DNA of 64,000 nt from Heligmosomoides polygyrus polygyrus (Eukaryota; Nematoda; Chromadorea; Rhabditida; Heligmosomidae), in contig OX377204.1 of assembly GCA_947396885.1 (NCBI GenBank), positions 20,405,706-20,469,705 on the forward strand, written 5' to 3'. The notes below the pieces were generated by a model, which was given only the letters and a program-made list of their open reading frames with translations, did no database searches and was not told the origin of the DNA. Numbering within the stretch: the stretch's first letter is position 1; the number at the start of each line of letters is the position of its first letter. This document shows positions 1 to 10,995 of the stretch, one piece after another. Both the position numbers and the translations under genes were made by a program.

Positions 1-290
1 GATTTGGAGAACAAGGCTTGCGCTACTTCCCACAAGTATGAAGTCAGTGAAGGATGATCTGGTCAAAGCATGGAACGAAATCGACGTGGACTACTTGCGG
101 CGCACCGTCGATGCCTTTCCTCGTCATCTTCGCCCCTGCATTCACAGCAATGAAGCCCATATAAAATGCAAGTGATGCTATTCTGTTCGCAAGATCATTA
201 TTGACATTCTGTATATGAACTTGTTGAATTTTATAATGTGTTGTAATTTAACGTTTACGTTTAGTGCGTCAATACCTTTTACGCACCCTA
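1..290 (+). pseudogene. Tc1-like transposase C-terminal remnant with 3' terminal repeat
   Basis: Frame 3-173 reads the end of a Tc1-like DDE transposase: KAWNEIDVDYLRRTVDAFP is the usual C-terminal helix of this family, followed by a stop at about 173. Downstream non-coding sequence ends near 290 in GCACCCTA, the reverse complement of a TAGGGTGC terminal repeat next to TA-rich target DNA. The catalytic core lies outside the window, so only the 3' end is seen. Family level is fairly secure; activity cannot be judged. Confidence 0.65.
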
Positions 291-345
291 TATATATGAC
301 AGATTGTTTCTCCATTCTGCGTCGCATAAATTTAATGTTGAACCC

Positions 346-363
346 TTGATGAATCCGACCCCA
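346..363. repeat. Terminal fragment of the GGATTCATCAAC MITE
   Basis: TTGATGAATCCGACCCC matches one end of the palindromic MITE found whole at 23588-23733 and 58621-58782. Only one end is present. Confidence 0.4.
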
Positions 364-404
364 GCCCTACACTACCGGTGGTTAGTGCTCTGGTTAGCAG
401 GCGC

Positions 405-500
405 GCTGTCTAATCGGTCGTGATTGGTCTGCTCGCGCTCCTGCCCCTCAAGTAGGCCACATTCACGACTAGTGGTGCTGAAAGTTATCGAAAGTAGTTT
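405..500 (+). repeat. Dispersed repeat, copy 1 (second copy at 16888)
   Basis: Shares ordered blocks with 16888-16985: gtgattggtctgctcgcg, taggccacattcacgacta, then gtgctgaaagttat. About 80 percent similar by eye. No coding potential and no visible terminal repeats. Family unknown. Confidence 0.5.
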
Positions 501-1124
501 TCTTGCTTTGATCCCTCCTTAACGAATCCGAAAGAGTGACAAAATCTAATCTATCGAACTAAACAGCCAGAAATGTAATCCATCAAATTCAAGCGACTTC
601 TGCACCTCCAGCTGCAGGATTTTACGTAGTTCGGAAGAACTTCCCGATTTGCTCCGCCTAGTCATTTAAAAGACACAATTTTCCTTGAAGCTAACTATCT
701 TTCGCATTCATAACGTACATGATTACCTTTCAAACGTTTTTCTATGTTTTCCTGTGCGCTTTGCACCTCTTGTTGTAACTAGTGCCAGACATACGCCGAT
801 GTTTTCGTCAGACTGCTACGCACTAAGAGGATTAGCGAGGCATATACATGTCTTGGAACGCCACTATTGCTCCCTTCGTCATGAAGGTGGTCAACAAAGG
901 GTTGGTAAGGGGCGAGGGAGGTACAAATGTTATTTCGACACTTTTTCCAATTTAATCGATGTTACACTAGTCGTAGCTGGATTCAGTGAGGCTAAGAAAA
1001 AGCACAATAAACTGCCGCACCGCGTCGGAGTAACTCCCGCACTTAGCTGCTCACAGTGTTGGGTTGGCGGGAAAGTTCTGGCAGTTTTGACTGGTCCGCT
1101 TCAAACGATCATAGCATCAACCGA
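501..1124. other. No gene recognised
   Basis: A 161-codon open frame crosses 685-1170, but its 3' part is antisense to the mariner remnant that follows and nothing in it is recognisable. No splice-signal pair supports a gene here. Confidence 0.4.
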
Positions 1125-2247
1125 AACATGCGCCAATCGAATCAGCACACTTCTTCCAACGCGAAACTAGTTGACTAACTCCATCAGCGAAGAAACTGGG
1201 TGGCTGACATGAGATAAATTCTAGAAGGGCTGCTTTTGGGTGGTCATGATTTGCGAGGGTTCCATCAGCGAGAAAATTATGAAAGTGTTTAAAAGGGTGG
1301 TAGACGGTTGGTGCAAGGTTTGGTGAGTATGGCGAGTGAGGCGAAACTTCAACTCCTAGTTTGTTTAATTTTCGTACCGCGATCTGTGAATAGTGTGGCG
1401 GGCATAGTCGTCGAATTTAGTCGGAACAAGCATCATTCGAATCAGCATACTTTTCCCGACACGAAACTAGATTACTATTTCCATCAGCGAAAAAACTAGG
1501 TGGTCGAGATGCGACAAATTCTAGAAAGGCTGTTTTTGCGCGGTCCTGATTTGCAAATGTTCTACCAGCGAGGAAGTTCTGAAAGTGCTTAAAAGGTGGC
1601 AGTCGGTTGGGCTGGTGAGTATGGCGTTGTTGTGCAGAAGAATGGGTTCTCTTCTGTCGATCAGCTCACGCAATTTTCGGTACATCTCGTCGACTTCATC
1701 ATAGTAGGACTCTGCTGTGATGGCTCGGCCAGACTCCCGAAAGTTGTAGTGAATCACGCTAGCCGCTGATCACCATCGTCTTTTCTCCTGGTGGGATTTC
1801 GGCTTTAGGAAGTGGTTGAGGGGGGGGGGGGGGGGAGGGTTCGTCGTCATCAACCCACTTCCTAGTCGCCTTCGGTTTTCATACAGAACCCATTTTTCAT
1901 CATGTGACGACTCTAGCAAAAACAAGTCATTTTGATTGTGAAGAAGCAAAGAAGAACATGTTTCTACAATTTCTGGTGGTCACTCAAATCGTAGGCACCC
2001 CATCTTCGAGCTTTTTCGCCTTTCCTAGGCGTTTCATAGCAACTGTAAGAGCAGCTTTACTGACTCCTAGGCTACCGCAATCTCATAGACTGTTAGCGAT
2101 TGATCGGCTTCCACGAAGGCCTTCGAATCGTCGTCCTGGATTGCTGTAGGTCTGCCGCATTGGGGTGCATCTTCAAGGCTGAAATCTCCAGAGCGAAGTT
2201 TCTCGAACCACCGTTGCACGGTCATTTCTCCAACATTATTCGGCCTA
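1125..2247 (-). pseudogene. Broken mariner transposase with tandemly duplicated C-terminus
   Basis: Minus-strand frames give mariner pieces in order: MTVQRWFEKLRSGDFSLEDA (helix-turn-helix region, about 2235-2170), a decayed middle, YYDEVDEMYRKLRELIDRRE followed by an ILLHNNA block (second Asp of the usual HDNA motif replaced by Asn, about 1625-1700), then C-terminal sequence. The C-terminal part occurs twice about 297 bp apart (1140-1330 and 1436-1640), each ending like the family's RWxKCxDSxGxYF tail. The upper copy region also repeats a SPYSPNLAPTVYHPF block, equivalent to SPDLAPSDYHLF with the catalytic Asp lost. Frameshifts and stops throughout; a G-homopolymer at about 1819-1835 adds another break. 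The N-terminus is cut by the element at 2250. Confidence 0.75.
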
Positions 2248-2249
2248 TA

Positions 2250-3528
2250 CAGGGTAACCGATAAGTATTGTCGTCGCGAAAAACGTCACGTTTTCAAAAA
2301 TACGCAAGATTTTTTAAAAACTATTATTCCTTAATATAACCAGCAACATGTAGATTGGATTTCACAAGAGTGCTTCGCAGTGACCTTCCTTGGGTTTTAC
2401 CCAGGCTTCAAGACTTGGTTTCACTGACTCAACGGTGCGCCGCAGGTAGTTGGCGTCGATTTCTGCCCAGGCTTGATTAAGTTCGCGGCGAAGCTAGTCC
2501 AAATTGGTGATGGTCCTCTTCCTCAGCTTCTGCTCTAGGTATCCCCGTATAGCAAAATCGAAGGGAATTAAATACGGGCTATCAGACGGCCACTGATCCT
2601 TCGTTAGGTATCCAGGGAAGTTGGCGTCCAGATACGCAATCGTCGTCCTCGCTCCATCGGCAATAGCCCAGTCCTGTTAAAAGATCATCTCGGGATTTTT
2701 TTATAGAAGGGAAGGACTACTTTTTTTAGAACCTCCTCTTGGTATGTTCCTGCGTTGATTTTCACGTTTCTTTCCACAAAAAGCAGCGGCGTCTCCTTGT
2801 TTGCTGTAATACCTGCCCACACCATCAGTCTTTTGGAAAACAGCGATTTTGTAACTATGTTCCTTTTCCAAGTGTGTCCTTGATCGGGTCTTAAGAGCAG
2901 GTGATCATGCTGAGCATTGTGTGCGACTTCGATAGTGAAAATTTTCTCATCGGTCCATAGCACATCTTTGACGCGGCGCACTGAGAAAAGCCGTAGCAGC
3001 TTCTTGCACTTTTTCCTTGACTGCCTCTGTAAACTGCTGTCCGTTGAGCAGACGATAGCTGCGAAGTCCTAGTTCATTCTTATCAATTGACTGGACAGTA
3101 GAACGAGGAATTCCGAGGCTCTTTGCGATCTTTTTAAGAGATATGCTGTCGTTTCTCGTCTTAATTATCGCACGGATCTTCCTTCTCTTCTTAATTATCG
3201 CACGGATTCACAGAACGAGGACGACCTGACTTTACCTTTACGGTGACGTTCCCTTTCTCATTCCACTGCTTGATGATCCGCTGAACTATTCTCAATGGAA
3301 TACTGGGCTTCCTTGCAGCGGCGGTGGTGGACTCTCCGCTTTCAGCGAGGCGGGCTACTGCTTCTCGATGAGGGTATGGTCGCATATAGGCTACAAACAA
3401 AAATTTTCATGTATCGCAAGAAATTGGATTTAATGTCGTAAACGATGAACGTAAAGACACACGATATTAAAAAAAATGAGAGAAGAAGGTGCGCGCAAAT
3501 ATCGCGACAGTACTTATCGGCCACCCTG
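2250..3528 (-). mobile_element. maT-like (DD37D) Tc1/mariner element, 1279 bp, decayed
   Basis: Terminal inverted repeats CAGGGTRRCCGATAAGTAYT lie at 2250 and, inverted, end at 3528; each is flanked by TA (2248-2249, 3529-3530), the family's target duplication. The minus strand encodes an N-terminal HTH (about 3400-3191), WTDEKIFTIE with the first catalytic Asp at 2949-2951, VWAGITANKETPLLFVE, a second Asp at 2671-2673 in a QDWAIADGA block, and a third Asp at 2557-2559 in SPYLIPFDFAI. The second and third Asp are 38 codons apart, i.e. DD37D, which is diagnostic of the maT clade. An in-frame stop before the second Asp, frameshifts and a Tyr in the normally SPDL motif make it inactive. It sits in the mariner at 1125-2247, so it is the younger insertion. 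Confidence 0.85.
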
Positions 3529-3690
3529 TACATATGGCTGATTTGGTGTGTTGTTCCTACGGCCGGCGGATTGGCCAATTTGGAAATTGGGATAAAATAT
3601 CGTTCGCATTTGCTCTTACGGCATACTTCATTAAGTCTTCGAACTATTACATCTAACCACAACTATTAAGTATAGGTAAAACACAAATTA

Positions 3691-4941
3691 TTAGGTTGTC
3701 GGAATATAAATGTCGTTTTTGCTCAAAAATAAATTTCTCTACAAGAAACGAATAACCGTACCATAGTACAAGAGATAATCTCCATTATTATCAATGACAT
3801 GTCCTCGCAAAGAATGGTTGCCTTTCTTGAAAAACTCACGGTGGCTGCGACTCGAAGAAGTTGGAAACCTAAATTTCGTCTTCGTCACGATTATTAAATT
3901 GTCTCTCCCCGATGCATGCTGCATCGACCGTAAAAGTCTGTAGTCTGATGGCGCAAGGTCTGGGATGTAAGGTGAGTGAGGCAAAAAGCCCAGCCCAACT
4001 CCTCAATTTTTGTAGCGTGATTGTTGCCACGTGCAGTCGAGCGTTGTCATGGAGGAATTTCACAGTTGGAATTTCACAGTTGCTGTGTTCACTCCTTGCC
4101 GGCGCAGAGCTCGGTCCGCGCGGCTCAGTTGCTCTTTGTAAAGGTCGACCGTAACTGTTTGGCCTGGATCCAGCACCTCAATATGCACCAGACCTCTACT
4201 GTTCCACCAAGCACAGAGCATGACAATTTTCCGTGAATGTCAGGTTTCGTAGTTGTCTTTGGAACCTCACCGGGGCTCAACCTTTGCCGCTTTTGTGTGG
4301 TGTTGTCGTAGTGGATCCAATTCTCATCCGACGTCACGACGGAGTCACAGAAACCGTTGTTCTTGGTCTTGCGGATGAGAATTCCAGCGATGGCGACTCG
4401 TGCTGCCTTGTTTGTGTCGCTGAGTTGATGTGGTCCCCATTTTCCACACCGATTTGACTTTTTGACAGCGTGCAAACGATCGGCAATAGGAGAATGGTGA
4501 CAACCGAAGCTCTGTGCGAGCTCACGTATAGTTTGTGCTAGAACCGACTTAACAGCTCCCTTTAACTCCTGGCTATCCACATGTTCAGGATGCCGTTGAT
4601 GTGCCTTCAAGGCTCTCAAAACCGTCTCGGAAACGTTGAAAGCATCGCTGGCGTTGACATACATAGTGATGGAACTCCGTTACCAAATACTTCAGAGAAG
4701 ATGCAGCAGTTCTTCCTTGCTTGAAATCGTACAGCCAGCAGATCTGCACTCGGTAGTTTTGCTCGATCATAATTAATCTAAAAGATTCTTTAAAAGGGTC
4801 AACGAATCGGAACGAAAAACTTTGGCGAAAGATGCCTTCAGAAACGCTTGTTGAACACATAAAGTTACAACATCCAAGAAGTCACAGTTTCAGAGAAATG
4901 TCAAATCAAAAGCTTTTGACATTTGTAATCCGACAATCTAA
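3691..4941 (-). mobile_element. Full-length decayed mariner (DD34D), 1251 bp
   Basis: Ends are TTAGGTTGTCGGA at 3691 and its imperfect inverse ending at 4941, each next to TA (3689-3690, 4942-4943). Minus-strand frames cover the whole transposase in pieces: YRVQICWLYDFKQGRTAASS (first HTH, about 4780-4720), FGCHHSPIADRLHAV and GKWGPHQLSDTNKAARVAI (linker), SDENWIHYD with the first Asp at 4326-4328, LHDNARLHV with the second Asp at 4046-4048, and PDLAPSDYRLL with the third Asp at 3943-3945. All three catalytic residues survive but at least two frameshifts separate them. Length is normal for mariner. Confidence 0.9.
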
Positions 4942-5030
4942 TACTCTCTCAGATCAGGCGAAGAATTCCGCATTAGGCGTTCTATAAAAATGCGACGTAA
5001 ATTGAATATTGGTTCAGTAATAAACAAACG

Positions 5031-5324
5031 GGCGCGTGTAGCGCAGTCGAAGGAGGCGCGACTGTCGCGTGCACCCGATACCAGGTTCCTGGTTCGGATT
5101 TCCCGCCCAGGCCAACCAAGCCTTCCATCCCTCCGGGGTTGGTGAATTGGAACCAGACGTGTCTGGGAAGGATAAAGCGCTGACTTGTTCATCGGCTGGC
5201 CACCGCAAGACATTGTATGGCCAAATACGCATTCATGTCGCCTCCACGACATCCCGTAGAAGTAGAATGTGGTGGCGCATCCCAGAAGGGATTGAGAAAC
5301 GCCGTCCTTTATCCTTTTATCCTT
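5031..5324 (+). mobile_element. SINE family A, full-length copy with 13-bp TSD
   Basis: A polymerase III A box, TAGCGCAGTCGA, lies at 5039-5050 and a B-box-like GGTTCGGATTT at 5091-5101, placed as in a tRNA. A 200-bp body follows and the 3' end is a TCCTTTATCCTTTTATCC tail. The 13-bp direct repeat TAATAAACAAACG occurs at 5018-5030 and 5325-5337, marking retrotransposition. This is the reference copy for the family. It has no protein of its own and would depend on a LINE partner. Open frames of 206 and 243 codons that cross it are shadows. Confidence 0.9.
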
Positions 5325-5337
5325 TAATAAACAAACG

Positions 5338-5826
5338 AGAAGCAGTTGCACAAAAACCGCCAAAACTTTCCGGCCAACAGAATACCACAAAGAGTGCCCT
5401 ACGTAGTGAGAGACATGCTCATATACGCTTTCGCACTTATTATCGTGTGGTTCCCGCTCCGAAGTGTCGAATCTGTATAAGCATAGACAAAAGTGAATGT
5501 TTTGGTGGGCTGATAGATACTGCTTGCTATCCGTTAGCAACTTGGTCGATTCTTGTGGTAAGGAAGAGGAGGAAGGCCATTGTACAACATATATGCATTC
5601 GCAGAGACGCCTGCATAGTTTTTGTGTGGGATAGTGCACGACTTCTTTGGCCCATCTTTGAATCCACATTCGTCACGCGAAGTCTATAACGTCTTTTCTT
5701 AATCCGGAGCTATCGCATGACGGGCGTAGGTAAGTATTCAGAAGACATGTCACAGACGTTCTCAAACATTTGTCGAGATTCGGAAGGCGTTGGCGCCGTG
5801 CTTATGCATTGTCAGGAGGGTCATTC
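5338..5826. other. No gene recognised; short degenerate repeats
   Basis: Both strands carry long open frames here but neither resembles a known protein. The phrase CAGAAGACATGTCACAGA occurs at about 5741 and again at about 6103, with a weaker form near 6236, suggesting an old tandem repeat interrupted by the SINE at 5827. Confidence 0.35.
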
Positions 5827-6072
5827 TTTTGGGATGCGCCACGCATTCTACTTTTACGGGATGTCGTGAAGGCGATTTGAATGCGTATTTGGCCATACAA
5901 CGACTTGCTGTGGCCAGCCGATGAACATATCCTTCCCAGACAAGTCTGGTACCAATTCACCGACCCCGAAGGGTTGGAAAGCTTGGTTGGCCTGGGCGGG
6001 AAATCCGAACCAGGAACCTGATATCGGATGCACGCGACAGCCTGCGCCTCCTCCGACTGCGCTACACGCGCC
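5827..6072 (-). mobile_element. SINE family A copy, 3' tail truncated
   Basis: Inverse of the 5031 copy from the GGGATGCGCC block to the ACGCGCC head; A- and B-box regions are intact (CTGCGCTACACG and AAATCCGAACC on the plus strand). A short internal deletion lies after GATGAACA. The TCCTTT tail is missing. Confidence 0.8.
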
Positions 6073-7704
6073 CATTACTACAGAATTAGTGAGCGCCAAG
6101 CATCAGAAGACATGTCACAGATTTCGTCCGATGTGCGTTGGGATCCAAAAGGCGTGTGAATGACTTCACGTCAGCATCGTCCTACATTCTTCGTGTGTCA
6201 GAAGTGTCGTAGAATTGGTTTTAGGTGTGTCCGAATTCAGAAGATATATTGCAAACGTCGCTCGACGTACACCAGGATTCGGTTAACGTCTCATATTCCT
6301 CCCAACGAGTGCGGATTTTGGTTTAGCCATCGTAACTGTAATGAAAATTAATGACGAGGAATTGGTTGATCTGGAGATCCCCGACCCACTACATAGACAG
6401 ACCTGCTTAGTTGGCATGAATGAGGATTGGATAGCTTTCTATGAAACCGTTTTGACAAGTCTTCACTAGGAGTTCCACTTTTCGGGTATGTAGTTCTCCG
6501 GAATTCAGCATGACTCGTTAAATATTAACTCGAACTTTTGCTTACGCTTGGCGTGCTTGCTTGAGTTTTGACGTTCGGGTTTGCTACCCATGCAGCTATT
6601 TCTGCAGATGAGGATCCAACTGTATAGTAGGCGGTGACAGAGTTTGATGCCAGTCATCCCAACCGGTCTAGACAGATGTACCCTAGTGATGCAGGAATTC
6701 GATCCACCCCTAAGCAATGAACAACGGCCAAACGTCAATGTATTCCTAAAGAGCAAAGTAGTTCAGACCTTATTTTTTGGCTCAACTACGTCTACAACAC
6801 AATCAGCGAACACGTGCGCGATATGTCATTTCCTGACATCCATCAAAAACCCCAGGTACTGCGTCACACGGCAACAATTTCCGCTTTCTCGTTATGCATC
6901 AAACTTCTACAAATTACCTTTCGACCCTTGTAACCATTCCTTGACAAAATCTTCGCCTTGTGAATTATCTTAGTTTTGTCTGACGGTCCAATCTTACTTC
7001 ACAAGATGAGGGAAAGTTCAATTAGAAGAGGTTTTGTCAAGGCAGTGGGGCAGCAGCAACGGTTCATTTGAAGAAAATCGTTTATTGAAGCTTCCCATTT
7101 TTTCACACCGTTGTGCGTCAAATTTGATGTAGCTTCACGTCAAACAGGACACCGTCAATCTGTGCACATTTCACATTAAACTAGACACTTCTAAACAAGC
7201 ATAATGCTTTTGAAATCTATATTAGCGTCTTTCAAATCGAAACGAGTTTTCAACAGGTTAGACTACAGACTCTGTAAGATGTTTAGAATAAAATTCTGTT
7301 GAAGGAAAATTTGGTAAAACGGTTCTTCGAATTTTTTTGTGTTCAGCTGCTCGAATAAGAACAAATCATTTTATAAAATCGTTACTTTTTAAGAAAAAAA
7401 CAATTAATTAAGATTTTTTGAAAGCAACAAGACAGTAATCATTTGGTGCATTACAGAAGGAAATCGCGCCATGCACTCAAAAAACGGTAGTCATGACTTT
7501 TATTTCATTAATGGTGTAAATGGCGCTTGCACAAAGCATTAAAGTGAGGATATATCTGTTTCTTACAATTGTATTTGTTGCATCGTTTACAGCTGTGAAA
7601 CTCCATGCGGCCAGAAGTTTTGCTATCAGTCGATTAAAGAACGCGTCGCCTTGTTGCTCTTCAAAACTAACTTAAAACCATTATTTCTTCTAAAAAACAG
7701 AATT
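6073..7704. other. No gene recognised
   Basis: No supported coding or RNA feature. Around 7110-7270 there are degenerate repeats of the form tCAAActGGACACCttyc, also found near 15410, 21725 and 34930. Several short open frames lack splice support. Confidence 0.4.
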
Positions 7705-7923
7705 CTATAAGATTTTAAACAATGTATTCACGTTTTTGGGTGGGTAAATTAAAACTTTAAAGAAAGTCGTATTAAAAGTAGATTTCAGTAGATTGAAACA
7801 CTCATCCATTTCGGACTGTGTTGATGTTATCCTCCTATATAATGTTATAATAAAGCAATCATCGATGTATTTGCAATACATCAAGGAAAGACCTTCTAGA
7901 ATATTTTGCTCTATTTTGCTCAT
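7705..7923 (-). pseudogene. Reverse-transcriptase fragment, Penelope-like
   Basis: The minus strand reads YCKYIDDCFIITLY followed by STQSEMDECFNLLKST. The YIDD box is the RT catalytic YxDD, and the CKYIDDCF context followed by a TQxEMDxCFxLL helix is the arrangement I know from Penelope-like elements. Only about 70 residues remain. Confidence 0.55.
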
Positions 7924-7974
7924 AAAGCAGGAACTGGAGCAAGTCGTTGGTCCATGGCTAACATTGAATTGTTA

Positions 7975-8423
7975 TCTACTAGCCACCGCAAGTTATCGTA
8001 TAGCCAATATGCATTCAAATCTGTTTTTTCGAGCAGAGAGATGGTTTCAGTTAATCTCACACAATGATAGAGAGGCACCTAACGTTCCGACATTGAAGAG
8101 GGGACTCAAAGAAATAGATATGCTATCAACTCTTGACATTCCAGATCTGTAAACACCATCTGTAAAGATCAATCATGACAATTCTTGATTTTCTTGGCAT
8201 ATGAAGCACGACGTGGAATATTGCTTTCCATAGATTAAGCGTTTTCGATTTCAAATATTAACTTATTTTTAACAAAGTGTTTTGCAGCCATTGAGTCGTC
8301 TATTTGGTTCGTTCGGATATCTCTATTCTATACTACATAATACTGTATCTATATTTTCTATATACTCTACACACGACTATACACTACTTACTACATATAT
8401 TTATATGTATCTATTCCAATATC

Positions 8424-8454
<31 letters not shown>

Positions 8455-8600
8455 TTGGTGGCTGACACCATTCCGACTACACTACGGTGGATCATACAAG
8501 ACAGCATTCTATTGTAAGGATAATGAATAAATAAATATATCGCCTCCACGACAACCCGTAGAAGTAGAGTGCGTAACACATCTTATAAGGGTTAATTTTA
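7975..8600 (+). mobile_element. SINE family A copy split by a 0.5 kb insertion
   Basis: GCCACCGCAAGTTATCG to GCATTCAAAT (7981-8020) and ATCGCCTCCACGAC to about 8600 are consecutive pieces of the SINE 3' half. They are separated by 8021-8537. The head is unrecognisable. Confidence 0.6.
8021..8537 (+). mobile_element. Unknown insertion inside SINE, LINE-like tail
   Basis: A 0.5-kb stretch interrupting the SINE. It ends in AATGAATAAATAAATA, the tail type of nematode RTE-class LINE 3' ends, and includes a TA-rich microsatellite (8390-8456). No coding similarity seen; a 5'-truncated LINE is the best guess. Confidence 0.35.
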
Positions 8601-8793
8601 TAATTACAAATATTCTACTGGCCTCTACAGTTTTCATGTAATTATTTATTTATTTACAACTTTGTTCTTTATCCTCTTGCCGCATAAATTTTAAAGGGCA
8701 TCGGCTCAAAGAAGAATCGTAGAGTAGAGACTCAGTTCACTCTTGTGGAGAAATTGGGAGTCTAAGCTCAAGATTAATGGAAGCTTTAGCAGC

Positions 8794-8985
8794 CCATGTC
8801 GCGAATGTGGGCAGCATTGAGAGGTAAGAGTGCACGAGGCAACCATTCCACATCAAACGAACATGCCATTCCGAGAAAGAGTACACTCTCGGTACCCTGG
8901 TTGGCTGGCGTATGTTCGGTTGGCACTCTGCTTTCACATGATTGGCTGGCGCGCTTCCACTGTCCAATGCTGCCCAACTTCCTGA
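8794..8985. mobile_element. MITE with CGCGAATGTGGGCARCATTG inverted ends
   Basis: CATGTCGCGAATGTGGGCAG at 8796 and CAATGCTGCCCAACTTCCTG near 8964-8983 are inverted matches. A second family member is at 62519-62675. Non-coding; superfamily unknown. Confidence 0.6.
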
Positions 8986-9434
8986 CGTTTATCGAACCTT
9001 CAACGATGCAGCTTCTCACAGATTAGGTGGACTGGACTAAAAAATAATAGGCTATTCTCCTTGATGACATTTTCGGGTTGAGCGTGATGATTGTGTGGTT
9101 TTACGTGATACCAAGGACCATCATGGTACCCAAGAGTGTTATGACAGCATCTCTTTTTGATAATCTTTACTAAGTAACGTGAAGTTACTTTTATCTTAAA
9201 AGTCAATCTAGTGTAGGGGACCTACTTAGCTACTCTGGCATGAGTCGTAGAGGACTGTAGACGTTGGTAGTGCGTGGTCGAGAGAACAAACGATTAAAGC
9301 AACTAAAATTCTTCAAGTTGAAGATGTCTCACTAAGTCACAAATTGTAACTGCGTCCTAAATAGTAAATAACGTTTCAATCAGAATTAGTTGGGTCTGAG
9401 ATTCCTTAAACGAACGTATTAGGTTGATAACGTA
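8986..9434. other. No gene recognised
   Basis: Nothing coding. ATTAGGTTGATAACG at about 9419 precedes an almost identical mariner end at 9435, a short local duplication of the terminal repeat. Confidence 0.4.
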
Positions 9435-10650
9435 TTAGGTTGATCGAAAAATCTTGCAACACTAGCACAACAATATTACAAAACAATACAATATAACACA
9501 ATATACAAAAAAACAGTCCGTGATATATTCCCCATCACTTCACAAACAATAAGAATCGTAACTCGCAACAGAAAATCTCTTTACTCTCTTCAATTTTCAC
9601 TATTTCTTAAGCTTATAATAATTATGTACTGTTTCAGAAATGGTATCGGCACTGAAGCATTAGCACGTTACAATTCATCACCCTTATCTCAACATCCTTA
9701 TCATAATCTCTCCTCCAAAGTCTCTGCATTCCATTTTTGCAATTGAGAGCTTGTTTTGTTGCGGCGTTACGATTCATTGAATTTTGCTTCAGTGACAAAC
9801 ATGAATCGAGAAACACTCAAGTTCGTTAAATGTTATGTTTCTCTTCGATTACATTCCTTTTCTTGTATAGCGCACAAACATGTGCAATAAATAAATAAAT
9901 AAATAAATCATCCAGGTCTAATATCCTGCCTCATTCAGGCAGCCTTTTAATTCTTTTCTGCCAGAATTCCGAGGGCTGAGAGGAAAAGAATTCAGAAACC
10001 TCTATTTCCAGTTGACCATCGAACTCTCTACCTCGAACGTGCTGCTATATAGCTCTGAGCAGGTGGTAGTCAGAAGAAGGGAGGATTGGAGAGTACGATT
10101 GATGGGGCAGAGCTTCCCAGCCTAACTCCTGAATTTTCTCGCGACTCACTTTTGCGACCTTCCCGTTTTGGACGTCTTTGGCGCAGGGCGTCAGCCAAGC
10201 GCCGGAGCTGGGTAGCGTAGACAGATGCTGTGACTGTGGTCTCACTACCCAGGAACTCCCAGTAAAGCATGCCTTCGGAGTCCAACAGAAGTGCACAGAA
10301 GTGAACGAGGTCGACCTTCTAGAGAGATATCTGCAGCCTTGAAGCTCTGATACCAACGGGCTACTGTGGAATAGTGAATGACTTCCTGCTTGAAAGCAGC
10401 GCAGATGTTGGAGGCTGCAGTCCTTGCGGAATGGCTTTGCAGAATTTCGTAGTAGACGATAGGTCGTAGGACGCTGCTGTTTGTCGTTGACATTGTTGCT
10501 GTATTCGTACTCGACGAGACCTTATATAGTATCCTTGAGGAAGCTTCGAGAATGCCTGTGACTTCATCACACAAGATTAATACTGTAAGAGATCTAACAA
10601 ATTTAACTGGCAGTAGCGTAAAGCGTTGCAAGACTTTTCGATCAACCCAA
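9435..10650 (-). mobile_element. Mariner with internal deletion, carrying a LINE tail
   Basis: TTAGGTTGATCGAAAAATCT at 9435 and its inverse ending at 10650 are the terminal repeats, flanked by TA (9433-9434, 10651-10652). Minus-strand protein runs from an HTH (LRPIVYYEILQSHSARTAAS, about 10480) to ARWYQSFKAADISLEGRP, then jumps directly to a late region (TTVTASVYATQLRRLADALR) and LPHQSYSPILPSSDYHLL. The first catalytic Asp region is deleted. The C-terminal SDGEYITDCFFVY reappears at about 9530-9495 beyond a LINE-tail insertion. Non-autonomous and dead. Confidence 0.85.
9540..9909 (+). mobile_element. 5'-truncated LINE 3' end inside mariner
   Basis: Ends with ATGTGCAATAAATAAATAAA, the tail of RTE-type LINEs, and interrupts the mariner reading frame between its PSEFWQKR block and its last residues. 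No RT sequence is left. The left boundary is approximate. Confidence 0.5.
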
Positions 10651-10995
10651 TAAACTCACTATTTTCGCTGGAGTAAAACCGCATGTCGCTTCTATGTCCC
10701 TTGCCCACGAGGAAGAAACAATGAAAATATTTATCCAGAATGAGATCAGATCAGCGTATATGTCTTTGTTCTTCTATGGCAACTAGAGTGGAACCTTGAG
10801 AATTGAGATCAATGTTCGTTTGAGTTAATTTTTACAGCGAACTAACTAACAACTGAGAATGACACCATAACAGTTCATAGTCTGACAGAGCGAAGCAACG
10901 CGTTAGGAGACCAAATGACCCTCAGCAACCGCCGATCAGTGCCAGAGGACCCGACGGACGGCCGAGTGGAGAGCGGCGCTACTCGAGGGGGCAGC

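Noticed and set aside
1818..1837. G homopolymer as a G-quadruplex regulatory site
   Set aside because: A single G run within a dead mariner; run length may be a sequencing error, and no gene is nearby.
4938..5669. 243-codon minus open frame and overlapping 206-codon plus frame
   Set aside because: Both run through the SINE at 5031-5324, whose antisense is open by chance. No recognisable domain and no splice support.
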